The position numbers were made by a program, and so were the translations under genes. This document shows positions 6,738 to 13,096 of a DNA stretch of 15,438 bases, in pieces. The stretch spans positions 1 through 15,438 of the forward strand of contig JBKJMN010000390.1 in NCBI GenBank assembly GCA_046596405.1, in the 5' to 3' direction. A model generated the notes under the pieces. The model was not told where the DNA came from and searched no databases. It worked only from the letters and a program-made list of their open reading frames with translations. Position 1 is the first letter of the stretch. Each line of letters begins with the position of its first letter. The DNA is from PALSA-1004 sp046596405. GTDB lineage: Bacteria; Pseudomonadota; Gammaproteobacteria; Burkholderiales; SG8-41.

Positions 6738-7124
6738 TCAGGGTTCCAGCGCGCGGGGATTCGACACCGCGAGTTCGTCCGCGGCCGTCTGCGCAAGGTG
6801 ATCGAGCAGAGCCGCGCGGTCCCGGTCGTCGAAGCGTCCGCCGCGGATCGCGACGGCAAGGCGGCGCTTCAAGCCGGCGCACGTGGCTTGCAACTCTTTT
6901 CCGGCGAGCGGCAGGCTGCGCTCCGCCAGGAGCGCGGTGAGTCGCGCAAGCTCCTCCTGCGCCGCGCGATCGCCGGCCGACTGCTCGCGCGCGGCGATGG
7001 CCATCGCGTTGGCGATCATCAGCGCGTCGTAGCGCAGATCCGCGGGCAGTTGCGCAAGCACTTTATCGAGGAGCGTCGAGCGCGCGATCGCGAGCAATTC
7101 AACGGCGTCGGGAATATCGTTCAT
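6738..7124 (-). CDS. DUF6285 small protein (LvaB-like kinase partner)
   Basis: A 128-residue, mostly helical cytosolic protein. The N-terminal block (PDAVELLAIARSTLLDKVLA, then LPADLRYDALMIANAMAIAARE) is characteristic of DUF6285 proteins. The best-known member context is LvaB of the Pseudomonas putida levulinate operon, a small subunit needed with the APH-like kinase LvaA to phosphorylate 4-hydroxyacyl-CoA. Its start overlaps the kinase stop by four bases (ATGA, 7121-7124), which points to translational coupling and fixed stoichiometry, as expected for a two-subunit enzyme. There is no known catalytic motif, so a structural or CoA-binding role is inferred. The family assignment is from pattern recognition alone. 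Confidence 0.8.
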   Translation of the reverse strand: MNDIPDAVELLAIARSTLLDKVLAQLPADLRYDALMIANAMAIAAREQSAGDRAAQEELARLTALLAERSLPLAGKELQATCAGLKRRLAVAIRGGRFDDRDRAALLDHLAQTAADELAVSNPRALEP

Positions 7125-8128
7125 CGGGTCAGCCTGACGATTTCATATTCAAGCTCGGCGACGATGCGCCCGGTCAACGCCAGTTCCAGCGAACGCTCGA
7201 CGCCCGACAAATGCCGTTGCGCCTGCTGCAGCGCGATGACAGCCCACCGGATATGCGCCATGACCTGCCAGTATACGAGCGCGGCCGGCGTTACGCGGCG
7301 TCCCGACGCGCGCTGGTACGGCTCGATAAACTCGGCGGCCTCGGCGATCCCGCCCGCCGGCCTGGCCTTGCCGGCAAAGCGCCAGCACTTCGCGAAAACC
7401 CAGCCGACGTCCTCGAGCGGATTGCCGAACGCAGCGAATTCCCAGTCGAGCACGCCCGCGAGCCGGCCTTCGTGCACGAGATAATTGCCGGTACGGTAGT
7501 CGCGATGGATGAACGTGGTCTCCTCGCCGGCAGGCGCGTGCACTTCGCACCAGCGCAGTCCCCATTCCAGCGCGGGAAATGCGCCGGACAGCTGATCGAG
7601 ATACTGGCGGTAATGGGCGATGTTATCGCGCGCGTGCATGGTCGCGAGGAATGCCAGCTTGGGCTGGGGCGGATGGATCGCATGCAAACGCGCGAGGTTC
7701 TCCGCCAGTTCGCCCGCGAGACGCGCGCGGTCGGGCACCAGCGCGGCGTCGCGCGTAATGCGATGTCCGCTCGCGATGCCCGGCAGCCGCTGCATGACGA
7801 AAAATTCGCGGCCGGTGACCGCCACGTCGCGGCACAGCCACAACGCTTCCGGCGCGTGCAGTCCGGCGGCGTGCGCGACTTGCAGGATTTGAAACTCCTC
7901 GCTGCGCTTAAGGCTCGCCGCGACGCGCGCCGCCGCATCGGTGCGCAATACCCATTGATGCGGACCGGGATGCGTGCCGCCGTTCACGTCGACATCGAGC
8001 GCCCAGTTCTCCTGCACCGCGCCGCCGCTCAGACGCTGCAGGCGGCGGATATGCACCGCGTCCGCTCCGGCCGCCGCCCGCAGAAATGCTTCAAGACGGG
8101 CGCGCGTCTCCGGAGTGTGGAGGTTCAT
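7121..8128 (-). CDS. APH-family kinase, ACAD10/11- or LvaA-like
   Basis: A 335-residue protein with the aminoglycoside-phosphotransferase/choline-kinase fold. It shows the catalytic loop HRDYRTGN (208-215, base D210, metal ligand N215) and the metal-binding DWE (228-230). The N-lobe has LSGGAVQENWALD (33-45). The family is named for antibiotic resistance, but this subgroup, the kinase half of mammalian ACAD10/11 and LvaA, phosphorylates the 4-hydroxyl of acyl-CoA. Its position beside DUF6285, a CoA ligase and an acyl-CoA dehydrogenase supports that reading. The open frame runs further upstream with an arginine-rich, repeat-derived sequence. ATG at 8128 is chosen because AAGGAA precedes it and the fold starts directly after it. 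Confidence 0.87.
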   Translation of the reverse strand: MNLHTPETRARLEAFLRAAAGADAVHIRRLQRLSGGAVQENWALDVDVNGGTHPGPHQWVLRTDAAARVAASLKRSEEFQILQVAHAAGLHAPEALWLCRDVAVTGREFFVMQRLPGIASGHRITRDAALVPDRARLAGELAENLARLHAIHPPQPKLAFLATMHARDNIAHYRQYLDQLSGAFPALEWGLRWCEVHAPAGEETTFIHRDYRTGNYLVHEGRLAGVLDWEFAAFGNPLEDVGWVFAKCWRFAGKARPAGGIAEAAEFIEPYQRASGRRVTPAALVYWQVMAHIRWAVIALQQAQRHLSGVERSLELALTGRIVAELEYEIVRLTR

Positions 8129-8156
8129 CTTTAATTTCCTTCCCCCGCTTGAGCGG

Positions 8157-8183
8157 CCTCCCCCGCGCGTCGCGCAGGGGAGG
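8157..8183. repeat. REP-like hairpin
   Basis: CCTCCCC at 8157 pairs with GGGGAGG at 8177-8183 around a CG-rich loop. It lies in the 67-bp gap between the SMP-30 stop and the kinase start. It may be a degenerate relative of the palindromes at the window ends, or a hairpin that separates expression of the first gene from the rest. Confidence 0.55.
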
Positions 8184-8195
8184 GGATGAAGAAGT

Positions 8196-9110
8196 TCACA
8201 TATGCGAATAGAGCAGGCGCCCGGCTGTGGGCACGCGCGCGGTGAGCACGCAGCCGCTCCCGGAGTCGGTGATGTAGATCGTCTTGCGGTCCGGGCCGCC
8301 GAACGCAACGTTGGTCACCAGATCGCTGCCGCACGACTGCACGCGGTACAGCGGCTCGCCGCGATGGTTGAATATCCATACTGCGCCCATATCCGGATGC
8401 GCGACGACGAGGCCATCGTGCTCATCCATGGTGATGCCGTCGGGGCCGCGGCCGCCCGACATCTGGATTTGCACGCCCATGCGGGCGACGGTGCCGTCGG
8501 GCGCGAGCGGCAAGCGCCAGACCTGGTTGGCACGAGTCGCGGCAACGAACAGCGTGTCTTCTTTTGCATTCAGCACCAGTCCATTGGGGCTCGGCACGCA
8601 ATCCGCGATTTTCTGCAGCACGCCCGCGGCCGTGTAACGATAAACGCGGCCGCTCGGGTCGGACATGTCGCTCTGGCCCTGATCGGTGAAATACAGATCG
8701 CCATTCGAGGCGAAGGTAAGATCGTTGACGCCCTTGAAATGCTCACGATGGTAACGCGCGACGAAAGGCGTGATTTTGCCGGTCGCGGGATCGAGCAGCA
8801 CGATACCGAGCTTATGGTCGGCGACGAAGATGCGCCCGTCCTTGTGGATGCGCAGGCCGTTCGGTTCGCCGTCGTATTCGGCGACGACGTCGATCTTCGC
8901 TTGCGGCGAAATCCGGAAAATGCGGCCATACGGGATATCGACGACATACAGATTGCCCGCGCGGTCGAACGATGGCCCTTCGAGGAAGCTGCCGGCGGGG
9001 ACCGGGCCTCCGCCGGCGGCGATGCGATCGGCCGGCACGTGGCTTTTGCGCAGGCTCTGCGGCACCGCCGCGAATACTTCGGTTTCGATGAGTTGGGGTG
9101 GCGCGAACAT
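8196..9110 (-). CDS. SMP-30/gluconolactonase family protein (putative lactonase)
   Basis: A 304-residue six-bladed beta-propeller of the SMP-30/gluconolactonase/LRE family, whose characterised members are metal-dependent lactonases. The expected metal-site positions are present: E44 in FLEGPSFD, N129 in KGVNDL, N176 in SPNGLV and D224 in GPDGIT. No signal peptide is evident, so it is probably cytosolic. It is the first gene of the minus-strand operon. In front of a CoA ligase and a 4-hydroxyacyl-CoA kinase pair, a plausible job is opening a lactone to the hydroxyacid; this is inference. Members of this family also include drp35-like and strictosidine-synthase-like proteins, so the substrate is open. 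The ribosome site is weak (GGAC). Confidence 0.85.
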   Translation of the reverse strand: MFAPPQLIETEVFAAVPQSLRKSHVPADRIAAGGGPVPAGSFLEGPSFDRAGNLYVVDIPYGRIFRISPQAKIDVVAEYDGEPNGLRIHKDGRIFVADHKLGIVLLDPATGKITPFVARYHREHFKGVNDLTFASNGDLYFTDQGQSDMSDPSGRVYRYTAAGVLQKIADCVPSPNGLVLNAKEDTLFVAATRANQVWRLPLAPDGTVARMGVQIQMSGGRGPDGITMDEHDGLVVAHPDMGAVWIFNHRGEPLYRVQSCGSDLVTNVAFGGPDRKTIYITDSGSGCVLTARVPTAGRLLYSHM

Positions 9111-9139
9111 GGTCCGGTGTCCCGTAAACTGGAGCCACG

Positions 9140-9171
9140 ATTATAGGCGAGTTGCGGTGCGGCGCTATAAT
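9140..9171. promoter_or_regulatory. Divergent -10 boxes forming a dyad
   Basis: ATTATAG (9140-9146) and CTATAAT (9165-9171) form an inverted repeat with an 18-bp middle. Each arm is a perfect TATAAT on its own strand: the minus-strand box lies about 30 bp before the SMP-30 start, the plus-strand box about 135 bp before the CoA ligase start. The -35 of each promoter would overlap the other's -10, and no good -35 hexamer is visible, so activators may be needed. The symmetry could also be an operator. Confidence 0.45.
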
Positions 9172-9233
9172 CGCGCTTCGTATGTCAAACGTAACTGACC
9201 TTCATTATCACCACCGCTCGCCCTCACCCCCAA

Positions 9234-9259
9234 CCCCTCTCCCGCAAGCGGGCAAGGGG
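9234..9259. repeat. REP-like hairpin in the leader of the CoA ligase gene
   Basis: CCCCTCTCCCGCAAGCGGGC followed by AAGGGG forms a hairpin, preceded by a CCCTCACCCCCAAC tract. This is the common palindromic repeat type of such genomes and resembles half of the end elements. It sits 47 bp before the ATG at 9307 and would be in the untranslated leader. Confidence 0.6.
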
Positions 9260-9306
9260 AGCGTCGAGCCAAACCGGATTACCTTCCGGTTTCTGAATTT
9301 TCAACC

Positions 9307-10905
9307 ATGAAATCCCCGCTCGAAGTAATCCGCCTGTACCCGCCGCACGATTACTCATTGCACGGCGTATTCATGAGCCGGCTGGGGAGCGATCCGCGCC
9401 GGCCGCTCATCGTTTTCGAGAATCGCACGTGGAACTGGCAGGAGTTCGGAGATCTCTGCGCGCAGGCGGCCCAGGCCCTGTCAGCGCACGGCATCCGGCA
9501 TGGCGACCGGGTCGCCGTGATGGCGCGCAACCATCCGGGGCATGTGCTGATGCTGCTGGCGCTGGCGCGGTTGGGCGCCATCATGGTGCCGGTCAATCCC
9601 GAGTTCGGCGTGACTGAAGCGCGCTATGTGATGGAGCATGCGCAGGTGGCCGCAGTCGTGTGCAGCGGCGAAGTGCTCGCGGTGGCGCGCGAGGCCGCAA
9701 CCGGGATTTCACCCGCGCCATGGTTTGCGCTGTTAGACGGCGCAGCCGGCGGCGTGCCGGCGCTCGGCGAATTGATCGCCGCGGCGCCGGCCGCGCCGGC
9801 ACCGCCCGCCGGCGGCGCGGACGATACCTGCCTGATCGTGTACACGTCAGGCACTACCGGCTTTCCGAAAGGCGCCATGCACAGCCAGCGCAGTTTCGTC
9901 ACCGGGGGCGAAGCGTTCGTGCAGCGCATTTACGTGCAGCCGGCAGAGCGGCTGATGATCGTGCTGCCGCTTTTTCATATCAATGCTTTGTTTTATTCCG
10001 TCGCCGGCACGCTGGCGGGCGGCGCATGCATGATCATCGTGCCGAGGTTTTCGGCCTCGACGTTCTGGCAGATCGCCGCCGCTACCGGTGCCACGGCGGT
10101 AAACATCATCGAAGCGATCGGCAACATCCTGATGAAACGCCCGCGCGAGGAGTTTCGCGACGACCATAAGATTACGAAACTCTACGGCGCGCGGCAGGGC
10201 ATGATGGACACCTTTCGCCGCGAATTTCATATCCCGCATCTGATTGGCGGCTACGGCATGACCGAGATTCCGGGCGTTACGTGCATTCCGCTCGAGGGGC
10301 CGGCGAAAGTCGGCAGCATGGGGCCGGTGGGCCGTCATCCGGATCCGGCGCGGCCATGGGCGCAATGTCGCGTCGTCGATGACGACGGCAACGACCTCGC
10401 CGCCGGCGAGGCCGGTGAGCTCATCGTCAAAACGCCGATCATCATGCAGGGCTACTTCCGCGATTCCGCGCAGACGGCGAGCGCGTTTCGCGACGGCTGG
10501 TTCCTGACCGGCGATCTCGTGCGGCGCGACGCCGACGGTTATTTCTTTTTCGTGTCACGCAAGAAAGACATTATCCGGCGGCGCGGCGAGAACATTTCGG
10601 GCGCCGAGCTCGATCGCGTGATCGGCGAGCATCCCGCGGTTTTCGAGGTCGCGGCGATCGCCGTGCCGTCCGAACTCGGGGAGGACGAAATTCTGGTCGC
10701 GGTGGTGCCGCGTCCGGGACAATCGGTGACGGCGGAAGAAATCGAGCGCTGGTCGCGCGCCCACCTCGCCGCGCAGAAAGTGCCGCGCTTCGTCGCGATC
10801 GTCGATGCCTTGCCGCACACGCCGACGCACAAGGTGCTCAAGGCGCAGTTGCGCGCGGATACCGCGTTGCGCGCTGTGGCGGTGGACTTGCAATTAAAAG
10901 CATGA
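9307..10905 (+). CDS. AMP-forming acyl-CoA ligase (CaiC-like)
   Basis: A 532-residue acyl-CoA ligase of the ANL superfamily. Motifs: IVYTSGTTGFPKG (177-189), GGYGMTEIPG (314-323), GWFLTGDLVRRDADGY (397-412) and SRKKDIIRRRGENISGAELD (417-436). The last block resembles crotonobetaine/carnitine-CoA ligases. The C-terminal A10 motif is HTPTHKVLK: the catalytic lysine (K509) is kept, but the glycine normally before it is histidine. It probably activates a small or polar carboxylate; carnitine as substrate is not supported, since no other cai genes are present. It is the first gene of the plus-strand group, with a Bug receptor gene starting ten bases after its stop, so uptake and activation may be coupled. 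No clear ribosome site is seen. Confidence 0.87.
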   Translation: MKSPLEVIRLYPPHDYSLHGVFMSRLGSDPRRPLIVFENRTWNWQEFGDLCAQAAQALSAHGIRHGDRVAVMARNHPGHVLMLLALARLGAIMVPVNPEFGVTEARYVMEHAQVAAVVCSGEVLAVAREAATGISPAPWFALLDGAAGGVPALGELIAAAPAAPAPPAGGADDTCLIVYTSGTTGFPKGAMHSQRSFVTGGEAFVQRIYVQPAERLMIVLPLFHINALFYSVAGTLAGGACMIIVPRFSASTFWQIAAATGATAVNIIEAIGNILMKRPREEFRDDHKITKLYGARQGMMDTFRREFHIPHLIGGYGMTEIPGVTCIPLEGPAKVGSMGPVGRHPDPARPWAQCRVVDDDGNDLAAGEAGELIVKTPIIMQGYFRDSAQTASAFRDGWFLTGDLVRRDADGYFFFVSRKKDIIRRRGENISGAELDRVIGEHPAVFEVAAIAVPSELGEDEILVAVVPRPGQSVTAEEIERWSRAHLAAQKVPRFVAIVDALPHTPTHKVLKAQLRADTALRAVAVDLQLKA

Positions 10906-10915
10906 AGGTGGCAGG

Positions 10916-11875
10916 ATGAATAAAATTTATCCGTGCGCGTTGCTCGCGTTCGTCGTGACGTCAGGCGCGTTCGCGCAGAGCTATCCCGCCAAACCCATCC
11001 GTCTCGTGCTGCCTTATCCGCCGGGCGGGGGCACGGACGTGATCGCGCGGCCGCTCGCGCAGAAGCTCACGGAAAATCTGGGTCAGCAGGTCATCGTCGA
11101 CAATCGCGGCGGCGCCAACGGCAATATCGGCATGGAGTTCGTCGCCAAAAGCCCGCCCGACGGCTATACGCTGCTGTTCGCGCTGACGGCGCAATACGCA
11201 ATCAATCCGAGCCTTTACCCGAAGCTGGCGTACGACCCGGCCAAGGATTACGCGCCAATCAGCCTGCTCGCCAATGCCCCGTACTTGCTGGTCGTGCATC
11301 CGTCGCTGCCGGCGAAGTCCGTCGCTGAACTGATTGCGCTTGTAAAGGCGCGTCCGGGCCAACTCGCATACTCGTCGTCAGGCAACGGCAGCGGCGCGCA
11401 TCTCGCCGGCGAAATGCTGCGCAGCCTCGCGCGGGTCAATATCACGCATGTGCCCTACAAAGGCGCGGGCCCGGCGATGCCCGATCTGATTGCCGGCCAG
11501 GTGCAGTTGTCGTTCGTTACGTACACGGCGGCAGGTCCGCACATCAAGACCGGCCGTCTACGCGCGCTCGGCGTCACGACCGCCAGGCGCTCGCCGACGC
11601 TGCCCGAGCTGCCGGCAATTGCGGAGACGCTACCCGGCTATGACTCTGCCGTGTGGTACGGGTTCGCGGCGCCGGCCGGCACGCCGGGCGAGATCGTCGC
11701 GCGGCTCAACAGCGAAGTCCTGCGCGTGCTGGCAGCGCCGGATTTCCGCAACCGCATCACGCTCGAGGCGGTGGCGCCGATCGGCAGTACGCCCGAAGAA
11801 TTTGGCAACTTTATCAAGAGCGAAATCGTGCGCTGGGCGAAAGTCGTCAAGGATTCGGGCGCCAAGGTGGATTGA
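10916..11875 (+). CDS. Bug-family (TTT-type) periplasmic solute receptor 1
   Basis: A 319-residue periplasmic binding protein of the Bug/TctC family, the receptor part of tripartite tricarboxylate transporters. The signal peptide is about 20 residues (MNKIYPCALLAFVV...AFA, cut before Q21). The mature part begins with the usual YPAKPIRLVLPYPPGGGTDV and carries the typical VDNRGGANGNIG and HVPYKGAGPAM segments. Ligands of this family are mostly carboxylates. GAAGGTGG overlapping the preceding stop is the ribosome site, so it is translated with the CoA ligase. No tctA or tctB membrane genes are present; orphan Bug genes are common in Burkholderiales. The tight link to a CoA ligase suggests a carboxylic acid ligand. 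Confidence 0.92.
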   Translation: MNKIYPCALLAFVVTSGAFAQSYPAKPIRLVLPYPPGGGTDVIARPLAQKLTENLGQQVIVDNRGGANGNIGMEFVAKSPPDGYTLLFALTAQYAINPSLYPKLAYDPAKDYAPISLLANAPYLLVVHPSLPAKSVAELIALVKARPGQLAYSSSGNGSGAHLAGEMLRSLARVNITHVPYKGAGPAMPDLIAGQVQLSFVTYTAAGPHIKTGRLRALGVTTARRSPTLPELPAIAETLPGYDSAVWYGFAAPAGTPGEIVARLNSEVLRVLAAPDFRNRITLEAVAPIGSTPEEFGNFIKSEIVRWAKVVKDSGAKVD

Positions 11876-11899
11876 GTCGGGCGCGCGACCCGGTATAAT
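11872..11899 (+). promoter_or_regulatory. Putative sigma70 promoter for the second Bug gene and hyuA
   Basis: TTGAGT (11872-11877) and a perfect TATAAT (11894-11899) are separated by 16 bp. They begin at the stop codon of the first Bug gene and lie in the 157-bp gap before the second. This would allow the receptor 2-hyuA pair to be transcribed independently of the upstream ligase. Confidence 0.5.
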
Positions 11900-12032
11900 C
11901 AGCCGGGCAGGACGCAACTCTTCGGGCACTGAACTTCACGCCGTGCACCGGGCAGGGAATACCGAAGACAGGAGCAAGCTGTTCCGATCAACGCGGCGGC
12001 GGTTGACGCTTGCTGCATCGTTGGAGTTTGCC

Positions 12033-13046
12033 ATGAGAATTTCAGGATTGCCCGGCTGTTGCGTTGGCGCCTGCCTGCTCGCTTCCCCGTTACACGCACA
12101 GGACCCTTCGACAGGCTCAGGACAGGCCGCTTCGACAAGCTCAGGACAGGCTTATCCGACGAAGCCGGTGCGTATCATCGTCGCTTATACGCCGGGCGGC
12201 GGCACGGATCTGCTCGGCCGCATCGTGGGGAAAAAACTCGGCGAAGTATGGGGCCAGCAAGTCGTGGTGGAAAATCGTCCTGGCGCCGGCGGCAATATCG
12301 GCACGGACGCAGTCGCCAAGGCGCTACCCGACGGATATACGCTGCTGCTCGCGCCGAGCACGCACGCGATCGTGCCCAACCTTTACGCCAGGCTGCCGTT
12401 CGACACGCTGAAGGATTTCACTTTCATCTCGCTGGTCGCCGCCGGCCCCAATATTCTGGTTGTCCATCCGTCGGTGCCGGCCACGAGCGTGCAGGAATTG
12501 ATCGCGCTGGCGAAGCGCCGTCCGGGCGAACTCACGTTCGCGTCCGCGGGCATCGGCGCGACGACCCATCTCGCCGGCGAGTATTTCAAGAACGTCGCCG
12601 GCATCAACGTGTTGCACATACCGTATAAGGGCAGCTCGCAGGCGCAGATCGACCTGGTTGGCGGTCATGTATCGTTCATGGTCGACAGCATGCCCTCGGC
12701 ACTGCCGAAAGTGCAGGCGAACAAGCTGCGCGCGCTCGCGACGACCGGCAAGCAACGTTATCGCCTGCTGCCCAACGTGCCGACGGTGCTCGAGTCGGGC
12801 CTGCAGTACGAGTCGATTTCATGGTGGGGTGTCGTCGGCCCGGCGAACCTGCCGCAGCCGGTCGTCACGAAGCTGCTGGCCGACATCACGCGCATCATGG
12901 CGATGCCCGACGTGAAGGACCTCGTTGCGACCCAGGGCGCAGAGGCCACGACCAACACGCCGCAGCAATTCATCGACTACGTGAAGCAGGAAACCGCGTT
13001 ATACGGCAAGATCATCAAGGCCGCCAATATCCGCATCGAGCAATAG
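12033..13046 (+). CDS. Bug-family (TTT-type) periplasmic solute receptor 2
   Basis: A 337-residue Bug/TctC receptor paralogous to the one before it. The signal peptide is MRISGLPGCCVGACLLASPL then HAQ. The mature fold begins YPTKPVRIIVAYTPGGGTDL and contains VENRPGAGGNIGT and HIPYKGSSQAQ. ATG at 12033 is chosen over upstream in-frame starts because GGAG lies six bases before it and it begins a proper signal peptide; the upstream frame only shadows receptor 1. Between signal peptide and mature domain are 16 extra residues (DPSTGSGQ, AASTSSGQ) encoded by two 24-bp repeat units, absent from the paralogue. This should make a flexible Ser/Gly linker and leave the fold intact. The hyuA gene follows. 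Confidence 0.92.
   Translation: MRISGLPGCCVGACLLASPLHAQDPSTGSGQAASTSSGQAYPTKPVRIIVAYTPGGGTDLLGRIVGKKLGEVWGQQVVVENRPGAGGNIGTDAVAKALPDGYTLLLAPSTHAIVPNLYARLPFDTLKDFTFISLVAAGPNILVVHPSVPATSVQELIALAKRRPGELTFASAGIGATTHLAGEYFKNVAGINVLHIPYKGSSQAQIDLVGGHVSFMVDSMPSALPKVQANKLRALATTGKQRYRLLPNVPTVLESGLQYESISWWGVVGPANLPQPVVTKLLADITRIMAMPDVKDLVATQGAEATTNTPQQFIDYVKQETALYGKIIKAANIRIEQ
12103..12150 (+). repeat. In-frame 2 x 24-bp tandem repeat inside the Bug receptor 2 gene
   Basis: The units share CGACAGGCTCAGGACAGG (12109-12126) and CGACAAGCTCAGGACAGG (12133-12150) with one mismatch, offset by exactly 24 bp. This is a dispersed repeat type found intergenically in many environmental genomes. Here it lies inside a coding sequence and adds 16 codons in frame directly after the signal peptide. 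Confidence 0.85.
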
Positions 13047-13060
13047 GAGTGCCTGACCTG

Positions 13061-13096
13061 ATGAAACACGGCTGTAACCCTGCGGGCTCCCATTGA
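13061..13096 (+). other. Possible 11-codon leader ORF coupled to hyuA
   Basis: ATG at 13061 opens MKHGCNPAGSH and ends at TGA 13094-13096. This TGA overlaps the TTG start of hyuA at 13093 (TTGA). AGGAG at 13045-13049, overlapping the receptor stop, is the best ribosome site in the gap. Ribosomes could terminate here and restart on the TTG. It may be chance, but it would explain how a weak start without its own ribosome site is used. Confidence 0.35.

Noticed and set aside
7121..8128. Aminoglycoside resistance kinase
   Set aside because: The APH fold is shared, but context and motifs fit the acyl-CoA-linked LvaA/ACAD10-11 group; no resistance role is supported.
8202..9146. 314-codon plus-strand open frame opposite the SMP-30 gene
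   Set aside because: The minus-strand frame has all metal ligands and propeller motifs; the plus frame has no recognisable fold.
9307..10905. Specific assignment as carnitine-CoA ligase CaiC
   Set aside because: The resemblance is only at family level, the A10 motif is altered, and no carnitine genes are nearby.
11490..12032. Long N-terminal extension of the second Bug receptor
   Set aside because: It reads an off-frame of receptor 1. The signal peptide and GGAG site mark ATG 12033 as the true start.
12103..12150. CRISPR array
   Set aside because: There are only two units in direct tandem with no spacers, translated in frame, and no cas genes.
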